A stretch of DNA of 24,721 nucleotides from Priapulus caudatus (lineage: Eukaryota; Priapulida; Priapulimorpha; Priapulimorphida; Priapulidae). The notes under the pieces were generated by a model. The model was not told where the DNA came from and made no database searches. It worked only from the letters and a program-made list of their open reading frames with translations. Numbering within the stretch: the stretch's first letter is position 1; the number at the start of each line of letters is the position of its first letter. Both the position numbers and the translations under genes were made by a program. Where the stretch lies: contig NW_014577186.1 of the NCBI RefSeq assembly GCF_000485595.1, forward strand, positions 438,580 to 463,300. The letters are read 5' to 3'. Positions 18,063 through 24,721 of the stretch are shown here, in pieces.

Positions 18063-18628
18063 CAAGGCTCGACACTCGCGGTGGCCCGGTGTGGCCCCAA
18101 AACTTGATGTCGGGCCAACAAAATTTCAAAGTGTCTATGTGATAAAAATAATTGTTTCTTATGTGCTAATCTCATTCAAAAGAGAGCGAGCAATTCGTGG
18201 AGCGAGCGTGATCAAATGAACACAAATCAGCAGACACCGCGCCGGTCGCAATTTGCACTACACTGTACTGCACTGTATGTAAAGTATATTGCTAGCTAGC
18301 TGCGTTGGAGCTCTTGTTTAGATAAATAATGAGTGAAAGTAGAAAAATGATATGCAAGATTTTGGTGTAAATTTGATGCCGTGGAATGGATAATTCAAAT
18401 GTATGCCTCAATCATCAATGTCAGTGTGTGCCATTGTGTGGGGTTTGTTTAAAGACTTGTGCAAGTGCATCAGATGGACCAATTTTCAAATAATATACAA
18501 TACGAGATTGAAATAAAGATTTGTTTTTCTTTGGGTTTTTTTCAGGCCACCAGATTTCATTTTCGGGCCACCAAAAATTTAAAATCAATGATTCGGGCCA
18601 CTGAAAAAAAAGTTAGTATGGAGCCTTG
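18063..18628. mobile_element. 566 bp terminal-inverted-repeat element, CAAGGCTC ends, TSD TCTTATT
   Basis: The left end CAAGGCTCGACACTCGCGGT leads to GTGGCCCGG; the right end, read in reverse, gives CAAGGCTCCATACTAACTTT then TTTCAGTGGCCCG. The 7-base direct repeat TCTTATT lies at 18056-18062 and 18629-18635. GGGCCACC/GGTGGCCC motifs recur near both ends. No transposase; a 69-codon open frame inside it is unremarkable. Confidence 0.8.
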
Positions 18629-18635
18629 TCTTATT

Positions 18636-19310
18636 TATCACATAATTATTTCCTACCTGACCAATTGAGTATTGTTAAGATGGATTTAGTGTCGTCAGTT
18701 AAACAACAATGAAACATGCAGTCTATGTAACATTAGTTGTTTGGAAAGGACGATTAAACAGCACGCTGGATCGAAGTAAAGGAGAGTGAATTTTTGTTTA
18801 ATTTGATGTTTAGATGCTTGAACAGAATGAAAATCATTCCTACAATAGTTTTAGGTCTACCTCGGTTACGTCTTGTTTAAACACAGGTCAAATGCTCTTC
18901 ATGAAACAATATTTGATCAAGTCAGATAAACTCATCGGAACATCAAAAATGCAATACAACTATACTTGACACATTTCGGGCTTTACCACCTACCAAAGTA
19001 CTGGCACCTATATAAACCTGATACATGCAGTCAGCATATAATCATAGTGGCCACAAACATCAGTTAAAAGCAAACCATGCCACTGTGTGTATAAATATAC
19101 CTGCTGCCTGTCAACAGTTTCACATATTTCCAAGCAATATCAAACAGATGGTGAGAATACCTGCCATTTACCATATCGAGCGGTTGAGGTTACATACAGC
19201 CCAGTTATCCGGTAGAATAACCAGTGTGTGATACCTGCATCTAACAAGCATGCAATGAATGAAACGTCGTTATTATATTAATTGAAAAATTCTCTGATTC
19301 AATGTCCTAG
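18636..19310. other. Intergenic / downstream of CNOT4, no feature
   Basis: No exon or repeat recognised. It may include part of the CNOT4 3' UTR. Confidence 0.5.
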
Positions 19311-19316
19311 TTTAAT
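19311..19316 (-). terminator. Candidate CNOT4 polyadenylation signal ATTAAA
   Basis: TTTAAT on + is ATTAAA on the - strand, 46 nt after the CNOT4 stop codon. This would give a very short 3' UTR; it is positional inference only. Confidence 0.3.
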
Positions 19317-19362
19317 GCAATTACAGAAACCCACATGTACTATGCCAGCTAACCAACCTAAT

Positions 19363-21249
19363 TCATGGCATCTCTTGCAAAAAACCTAGCCAATTTGGCT
19401 GGCTATTGGGTTGCTGAGCAGTGGCATCAGTACGGCTACCAGCTGATACTATAGCAGGGTCCTCTATTAGCCAGTTATTTCCCATTAAGCTATGCTGCGA
19501 CTGGGGCGTTGCATAGTGGCCATTCCATTCATCTGTGTGCAAGGGGGCAGTAGCTGACACCGGGGTGCCAAAGGTTACATTAATATTGGGTAGGAGCGCT
19601 TTCAAACCATCCTGCCAATCCTTCATGTTGAAGACGTCTGGCTCACACGCTGCAGGCCTATCGATTGTTACCTGGTCATTCGATGCATGATCGCTCTGCA
19701 TGAGTCTCGTCAGGTTAGCTAGGTTGGGTGGATGTCGGATGACTGAGAGTGCCACCCCTGGAGGAGCCCGTATTGTCGTCGTAGGCACGTGGCTTATATC
19801 AAATGATGGCGTGGTAAAACCAGGGGGTGCCCTCACAACGTTGCCGCCACACCCACGCTGATATGGATTGACGCCCGTCGTTTTTTCTATCAACTGTGCG
19901 AGCGCTGTCGAGGATTCCGACCATCCGATGAGTCCTTCTATGCTATCCTCTGTTTGCATTTGCTTGTTGTGTAACACGGAATTATTTTTGGGCGACTTGA
20001 TGTCGGGCAAAGATGCCGGCGAACCAGGTACTTCAGCAGATGCATTAGACGTCCTAGAACGACTCGCACTGACCATCTCGTTCGGAGCATGCTGCATCCT
20101 AGGCACACCGTGAGGAGAAGTGTCACGAAAAGCTGTTGCACGTGCCTGCTCCTTCCCAAAGCCGGGCCATATGGAGTCGTTGTCCATCGGTCGCGCCTGT
20201 ATGCTTTGCTGCAGCAATTCCATTGTTGGTGAGTTGAAGCCCGGGTTGTGTACCTTCTCCAATCCCTGGTGGAAATATTCTCCCGAATCGCTCCCGCCTG
20301 ACGTGTGTCGATCTCTGCCGATCGAGCAGGCATTGCCCATCATGTTAGCCAGGTGCATGTCTAGCTGATTTAACGATGCAACCGGTGATGGACTCTGCCT
20401 ATTTGACTCTGCCAAAATTTGCTGCTTGTCTGCTTGATGCTGCGCAACGGAGGGCCAGGTCTCGTGCTGGTAGCTAAGAGGAGAGATGGACGATTTTGAG
20501 CCCTTGCGTTTCTCAACAGGCTGTCCAAACAGAGCTTCATGCAGCCTCATCTCATATTCCTGATGCTTGCCCTGCTGCATTTCTTCTTTCGTAAAACTTG
20601 CAGATTCATCGCCAAGTTCATGAAGGTACATGCAGTCAGGCTTTGGGCACTGTGAATTGCGCAAGAAGTGGGAGCAGTATTTAGTTGTGCCAAGCGATGC
20701 TTTCAATGTCTTACCATCTACAAACACATTATTAACCGACTGTATGGCTCGTAGAGCATCCTCTGCCCTGTAGTATGTTACGTATGCACTTGCACTTGGG
20801 CCTTGTGAACCTGCATATGATGTGCTATTATTTACCACCACCTTCATTATCTTGCCAAATTTTCCAAAATACTCATGTTTTTTTAAGACTTCCGCGTCAG
20901 CTAGCCTCTGCGACAGTCCAACTACAAAGACCAGATTTTTTTGCACGACCCGTACACTTGCTAAATGCTTGCGGTTTTCTGATATTTTCTGTTTTCTTTG
21001 AATATCTTTCTGCTTTTTTTGTGACTTTATCTTGTGCAGCTCCTCTTGTGTAAGCGGTTTGTATAGTGCTGGGTCTTCTGGGTATGCTTTTCTACATGCT
21101 GGACATAATCCATTTTCATCTGTCCTAATTCTATGCCAGCAAAAGCGGCATATTTGATATCCACAAGTGCACGGAAAAAAGTGCACATCGTCGATTTCTA
21201 ATGGTTCCATACATAGTGGACACTCCACACAATCTTCACCTCCAGACAT
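19363..21249 (-). CDS. CNOT4: CCR4-NOT complex subunit 4, RING E3 ubiquitin ligase
   Basis: CNOT4/Not4 is the ubiquitin ligase associated with the CCR4-NOT deadenylase. With UBE2D-type E2 enzymes it ubiquitinates targets in mRNA decay and ribosome quality control. The 628-residue protein starts MSGGEDCVECPLC. The C4C4 RING has cysteines 10, 13, 27, 29, 34, 37, 49 and 52. A charged helix (about 68-95) leads to an RRM (about 105-190, NLVFVVGL and ASAYVTYY) and a CCCH finger with C192, C201, C206 and H210 (C-x8-C-x4-C-x3-H), followed by YLHELGDESASFTKEEMQ. The rest is a long disordered region ending NNWLIEDPAIVSAG and PNWLGFLQEMP. Length is similar to human CNOT4 (575 or more, by isoform). The whole frame is one exon with no break, which is unusual for this gene in animals. 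The start lies 107 bp after the SDHAF4 stop. Stop TGA at 19363-19365. Confidence 0.95.
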   Translation of the reverse strand: MSGGEDCVECPLCMEPLEIDDVHFFPCTCGYQICRFCWHRIRTDENGLCPACRKAYPEDPALYKPLTQEELHKIKSQKKQKDIQRKQKISENRKHLASVRVVQKNLVFVVGLSQRLADAEVLKKHEYFGKFGKIMKVVVNNSTSYAGSQGPSASAYVTYYRAEDALRAIQSVNNVFVDGKTLKASLGTTKYCSHFLRNSQCPKPDCMYLHELGDESASFTKEEMQQGKHQEYEMRLHEALFGQPVEKRKGSKSSISPLSYQHETWPSVAQHQADKQQILAESNRQSPSPVASLNQLDMHLANMMGNACSIGRDRHTSGGSDSGEYFHQGLEKVHNPGFNSPTMELLQQSIQARPMDNDSIWPGFGKEQARATAFRDTSPHGVPRMQHAPNEMVSASRSRTSNASAEVPGSPASLPDIKSPKNNSVLHNKQMQTEDSIEGLIGWSESSTALAQLIEKTTGVNPYQRGCGGNVVRAPPGFTTPSFDISHVPTTTIRAPPGVALSVIRHPPNLANLTRLMQSDHASNDQVTIDRPAACEPDVFNMKDWQDGLKALLPNINVTFGTPVSATAPLHTDEWNGHYATPQSQHSLMGNNWLIEDPAIVSAGSRTDATAQQPNSQPNWLGFLQEMP

Positions 21250-21295
21250 TGTGTAAGGCGCACAGCAGAACTTCTCAGCGTTGCGATAGGCCGTT

Positions 21296-21301
21296 CACGT
21301 G
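21296..21301. promoter_or_regulatory. CACGTG E-box between SDHAF4 and CNOT4
   Basis: A palindromic CACGTG sits 47 nt before the CNOT4 ATG, in the short gap after the SDHAF4 stop. CACGTG is the consensus for bHLH-zip factors (USF, Myc, MiT). Its position fits a CNOT4 proximal promoter, but a 6-base match alone is weak. Confidence 0.3.
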
Positions 21302-21356
21302 TTAGCCAAGTGGGCGCCTGTATCTACCAGCATGCACCGGCAATCCACGGTCAGTC

Positions 21357-21625
21357 TTAAAAATCAGAAACACGACCTTTGCGTTCCCAGTCTCCGTAAC
21401 GGGTTGGCTCTGGTCCACTGGGTCCTCCAATTTCTCCTGTTTTAGGATTCCTGTAGTCTGGAAATGGTGGGTATGTGAAATGTGGATGCTTCTCAGTGCG
21501 CTCAGATACCTTGTCAAAGTGGCCTTCTGGTGTGGGACGCTTTTTTGTTGTGTTCGTCTTTCCTTTTGGCAATTCGGCACTGCTGTTCTCCTGCTTTCCA
21601 GACAATTCTCTCAGGAAAGAACAAC
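21357..21625 (-). CDS. SDHAF4: Succinate dehydrogenase assembly factor 4, last exon (partial)
   Basis: SDHAF4 is a small mitochondrial matrix chaperone that binds flavinated SDHA and promotes its joining to SDHB in complex II. The exon follows a CTTTACTTTCAG acceptor at 21626 and enters with one base of a split codon. It encodes about 89 residues. The C-terminal signature of the family (DUF1674) is clear: [32 protein letters not shown] and a TAA stop at 21357-21359. [10 protein letters not shown] upstream matches the usual PEGRFD region. The first exon, with the start codon and mitochondrial presequence, is not identified; it must lie beyond 21625, possibly outside the window. The gene is on the same strand as CNOT4 and 107 bp upstream of it, with no AATAAA between them. 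Confidence 0.9.
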
Positions 21626-21715
21626 CTGAAAGTAAAGGATTATCTGACAATGAAATTGAGCACATGATGTATATATATGTGTGATGATTACACCTAAGTA
21701 AAGTATGAAACACCC

Positions 21716-22253
21716 CAGGGGCTGAAAATAGTGGTTTTTGCCAGTAGGTCAGGGACTTATCAGCAATATTTTTGGAAGGTCCGAATATGTCAACAATGTA
21801 TAGTATCAGGAGTAGATAATAGTTCGCTATTATCTACTCCTGATAGTATGTGCATAATGTATTTATTGACCTTGTTAGATAATGCTTTGTTAATAACGTT
21901 TGTTTGGCTAATAGATCATCGTTTGGTAACAGTGGGTCCATGCTACTAACGTTGCAGCATACGCTATCAGTACGTGTAATTTTGATCAGATTTTCGGTGA
22001 ATTTGACTCTTATACCTGGTATGTTTCATCGTGAATATGATATACTAGATGTCAACAGTGACCAAAAATCAATCTACTTTCGCTTTATTTCTTCACAATT
22101 TGCAATGGTTTAATGACGTTTTATTTAATGAGTGGAGTACTATATATTATTGATAATGATAGGTCCGGCAGACTTTCTGCTCAGAAATTGCGAAGGTCAG
22201 AGCACAAAATCAGCAGGTCCCGGACCTCGGACTTGCCCTATTTTCAGCCCCTG
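21716..22253. mobile_element. 538 bp MITE, TIR CAGGGGCTGAAAATAG
   Basis: The left end CAGGGGCTGAAAATAG and right end CTATTTTCAGCCCCTG are perfect inverted repeats. Flanks CACCC and CATCC could be a 5-base duplication with one change, as in hAT5-type elements, but this is uncertain. The element lies in the SDHAF4 intron or upstream region and has itself been invaded by the hairpin at 21807-21842. No coding region. Confidence 0.75.
21807..21842. mobile_element. 36 bp perfect hairpin insertion with 7-base direct repeats
   Basis: The arms CAGGAGTAGATAATAG and CTATTATCTACTCCTG pair perfectly around a TTCG loop. ATAGTAT flanks both sides (21800-21806, 21843-21849). The arm matches the hairpin at 4142-4181 except for one A and the loop-side bases, while the flanking repeats differ, which points to two independent insertions of one family. 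Confidence 0.7.
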
Positions 22254-23135
22254 CATCCTTTGACTATTAGCAAGTAGCATTAGCAAATAAAACACTTATC
22301 TTCAATATTAAAGGTACTATTTAAGCCATTTTCTTCAAAATTAAGTATAGGAGTAGAATATATATGTAACAACTAGTAATAAGGAAAAAAATTGCATAAC
22401 AAAAATAACATCTCCACCATCAAGTGATGAAATGTGGAAGTCGTTTTATCATTTCAATTCAAAGTTACGTTGCTTTTATTCACAGTGGCACAGTAGGCTG
22501 ACAATAGCAGTTGTAGGGTGTAAGTCTATTGCTTTTCAAATTTGAGAACTGTGGACAAGGGGTTGTGCACCTTTATTAAATTTTTGAGGGGATAATCTTT
22601 CAAATTTTTTGTCTAATAACTTCTTGCCCACGTGTCTACCAAAACTAACTGGTTCTTAAAGTCAGGTAATTTTCAATTACTAATGAAAAGGTCAAAGTTG
22701 TATTTTTATGGGATGCTTAGTATAAAATTCTTGGGTTTAATTAGGAATTGTATGGCACCATGGCAAGTTATAGGGCACCAATGCGACTCACTTTTTATTA
22801 ACATTTGTTATGGAACAGAGAGCGATACATTCACAACATGGAATTTATGGCAATAGCACAGAATAAAATATAATTAGGCAACTAGGGCCATTTACTGTTA
22901 TGCATATCGACAAATTTTCTAGGCACCATTGCAAGGAGGGTAACCATAGCACCATCAAGTGAAATTTGAGCTTTGCAATTGGAAAGGTCAATTTATGTTA
23001 TCAACCCAGCATTTGTAATAATTTATGATAAATAGTTAGATTAACACTCACAGAAACACAGAATGTAACAAAATTATCAGACTACAAAAATCTATCTATT
23101 AGCCCTCGTAACTCCACACTGCATTTTGATACTCT
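22254..23135. other. SDHAF4 intron or upstream region, no recognisable feature
   Basis: AT-rich sequence. A short exon-like stretch on + (TTTTATTCACAG followed by about 34 nt and GTAAGTC near 22486-22525) has no partner exon and no recognisable peptide. Confidence 0.5.
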
Positions 23136-23226
23136 CCTTAGTGACGCTGAGAGGGTCTATGTCCCCCAGGGTACTGCCAGAACGTACCCTGGTTACGGTC
23201 CGGTATACCGGAACGTACCCTGGTAC

Positions 23227-23261
23227 TAGAGCATATAAATCAACGTGATTTATATGCTCTG
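23227..23261. mobile_element. 35 bp hairpin inserted in the left arm of a foldback element
   Basis: AGAGCATATAAATCA and TGATTTATATGCTCT pair perfectly around ACG (23228-23260). CTGGTAC, extending to CTGGTACTA, occurs at 23220 and again at 23262. The opposite arm of the host element (23366-23395) has the same flanking sequence without the hairpin, so this is a true insertion. Its arms are unrelated to the CAGGAGTA hairpins, but its size, TAG/CTG ends and direct-repeat length are alike. Confidence 0.75.
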
Positions 23262-23334
23262 CTGGTACTATCTAATATGCCGGACCGTACCTCGCCTACT
23301 CCACTAATGAGTCTAGGGAGTCGCCTTCGCCTAC

Positions 23335-23368
23335 TCCTTAACCCTAACTCTAACCCTAACCCTAACCA
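23335..23368. repeat. Interstitial telomere-like repeat (CCCTAA, degenerate)
   Basis: TTAACCCTAACTCTAACCCT followed by AACCCTAACC: about five units with one variant (CTCTAA). It lies in the centre of the foldback at 23146-23442, beside the right arm. Confidence 0.8.
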
Positions 23369-23544
23369 TATCAGATAGTTACCAGGGTACGTTCCGGTAG
23401 GGTACGTTCCGGCAGTACCCTGGGGGACATAGACCCTATGAGCCTTAGTGACTTCATTTAACTTGAACACTCTACTCACGTAATTGGAATGGGGAAATTT
23501 TTTCCAGGTACACAACACCACAACTGTGTGCGCGTGTGCATGCA

Positions 23545-23737
23545 CCAGTGAAAAAAATACACGGGGGCTCGGGGCGATTTAGCCCCCGAAATGTCAAAAA
23601 GAGACCCGGAAATGCCAAAAAGAGCCCCCGGAAATTTGCATATAGAGTTTAATGCAAACCAAATTTTAGAGTGCTATTTTCATGTACGCGAGCTTGAAAA
23701 ATAGCCCCCGAAAAATAGATTTAAATTTTTTCCCTGG
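23545..23737. mobile_element. 193 bp MITE, CCAGTGAAAAAA ends, TSD CATGCA
   Basis: The left end CCAGTGAAAAAAATACACGG leads to GGGGGCT; the right end, reversed, begins CCAGGGAAAAAATTTAAATC and leads to CGGGGGCTA. CATGCA flanks both ends (23539-23544, 23738-23743; possibly CATGCAC). The motif GAAATG(T/C)CAAAAAGAG is repeated inside. No coding region. Confidence 0.75.
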
Positions 23738-23743
23738 CATGCA

Positions 23744-24683
23744 CGTGTGTGTTTGCTTGGATTAGTAAAATGGTGGAATTACATTCAGCAGATTTTGAAA
23801 AATACGACTATAGTAACAAATTTAAAGGATTTATTTTGAAATCATTGCTAAAAAATGCACAATGTGAAAAAATATTGCGATATATAGTCTCATCATGTAG
23901 CAGATATATTAGGGCGTACTGATTACACCAACTTGAAAAACACTAAGAATTTATGCTGTTATAGCAGAGAAAATTAGAATTGAACATGCAGTAACACCAT
24001 GGCATGGCATTTTTTATTATAGCAACAATCAGTGTGTTAGCCAGAGACCCGTCTACACGTCTTTTGGGCAGCCTATTCTTGGATGAGATGGATGAAATTT
24101 GATAGAGACGGCATGAGGGCGGCCCAATTTTACCCCTGCACGAAACCCACGTCAGTGAAACATCATTATGTAGAGTAGATGAATTAATGACGCCTTGCAT
24201 AACTGACAACAGTGCTTAGAATATAAAATCATATCAGATTCCTATCTTTTTGACACTTCAGACTAAATTTCCTCCATTTTAATAAGGCAAGGCCCTCCCC
24301 TAGGGTGCTTCGCACCTGCAGCATCCTCGCTTCGCTCAGATGGTAGATGGTGAGACTCCCTGATTTTTTTTCTGGCCAACACCCTGGTGACAATTAATTT
24401 GCTAATGGTGCCTTAGTGCACCAACAAGTTACATGTGCACCCATAGTGCATCTAATTCAAACAAAAAGGCATCTGATTCTGTGTAGGTTACTCCGTTTCT
24501 TTTTTTAAATTGGCCGACATTTCGCGCTATCCTGAGATAGTCCGAGATTCGCATGAAATGGTGGCGGTAATCAACACGAGTAATCAGAACTGGAATCGTA
24601 CATATTTTGGTGAATATAGCCAAGTACGAAGGTTCTAAGACATGTTAGCGTTACTCTAGACAGTTTCTGTTACCCAAGCAATA
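23744..24683. other. Upstream region, no recognisable gene
   Basis: No convincing exon. A - strand ATG at 24552-24554 opens a short Arg/Lys-rich frame (MRISDYLRIARNVG and onward) that resembles a mitochondrial presequence, but its possible donor GTAACC is in the wrong phase for the SDHAF4 exon. Confidence 0.4.
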
Positions 24684-24692
24684 ATGGTAAGT
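24684..24692 (+). other. Possible first-exon start: ATG directly followed by GTAAGTATC donor
   Basis: AATAATG|GTAAGTATC near the right edge looks like an exon that holds only the initiator codon before a strong donor, an arrangement known for some ribosomal protein genes and other short first exons. The window ends 29 bases later, so nothing downstream can be checked. Confidence 0.2.
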
Positions 24693-24721
24693 ATCACAAA
24701 AGTGGGGAAAACACGAGACTG

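Larger units (their letters stand above)
23146..23442. mobile_element. 297 bp foldback element, GGGTCTATGTCCCCCAGG arms, 10-base direct repeats
   Basis: The arms GGGTCTATGTCCCCCAGGGT and ACCCTGGGGGACATAGACCC are inverted copies that continue as ACTGCC/GGCAGT and GAACGTACCC/GGGTACGTTC. CCTTAGTGAC occurs at 23136-23145 and 23443-23452; a 9-10 base duplication fits Mutator-like elements. The centre carries CCCTAA repeats and the left arm carries a 35 bp hairpin insertion. Confidence 0.85.

Noticed and set aside
19938-20333. 131-codon alternate frame within CNOT4
   Set aside because: Overlapping shadow of the conserved CNOT4 frame.
1-24721. tRNA, rRNA or snRNA genes and CRISPR-like arrays
   Set aside because: No tRNA B-box-like GGTTCGAAT context or rRNA-like stretch was seen; the only regular repeats are microsatellites, minisatellites and transposon inverted repeats.

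Overview
This is a 24.7 kb piece of animal (metazoan) nuclear genome, most likely from a marine invertebrate; I cannot fix the phylum. It is AT-rich, the genes have GT-AG introns, and one assembly gap of 512 N lies at 11710-12221. Four conserved eukaryotic protein genes can be read: the 3' end of AP3M (mu subunit of the AP-3 vesicle adaptor, + strand), MEPCE (Bin3-family 7SK RNA capping methyltransferase, - strand, 4 or 5 coding exons), CNOT4 (RING/RRM/CCCH ubiquitin ligase of CCR4-NOT, - strand, one uninterrupted coding exon) and the last exon of SDHAF4 (succinate dehydrogenase assembly factor, - strand).

Layout: 1-1246 last two coding exons of AP3M, with a transposable element in the intron. 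1247-7548 intergenic, made of an inverted repeat plus tandem repeat (1570-2490), a Harbinger-like element (2716-3156), a 40 bp hairpin insertion (4142-4181), a foldback element with a purine/pyrimidine core (4963-5591) and a possible two-exon transcript (6400-6570). 7549-10531 MEPCE. 10560-19310 is a long repeat-rich interval with a composite CAGGGGCGT element around the gap, a 730 bp foldback, telomere-like repeats inside a small foldback, GGAT-type arrays invaded by two hAT-like elements, a GCAC microsatellite and a 566 bp terminal-inverted-repeat element. 19363-21625 CNOT4 and SDHAF4, same strand, only 107 bp apart. 21626-24721 SDHAF4 upstream or intronic DNA with three more elements.

The genes are ordinary housekeeping genes, and nothing shows that they work together apart from the tight SDHAF4-CNOT4 pair. 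The unusual content is the mobile DNA: about a dozen non-autonomous elements with target-site duplications visible in the sequence, and none with a transposase. The most interesting are perfect hairpins of only 35-40 bp. Two share the same arm sequence but sit between different 7-base direct repeats. A third, different in sequence, interrupts one arm of a foldback element whose other arm preserves the empty site. They look like a class of miniature hairpin insertions.
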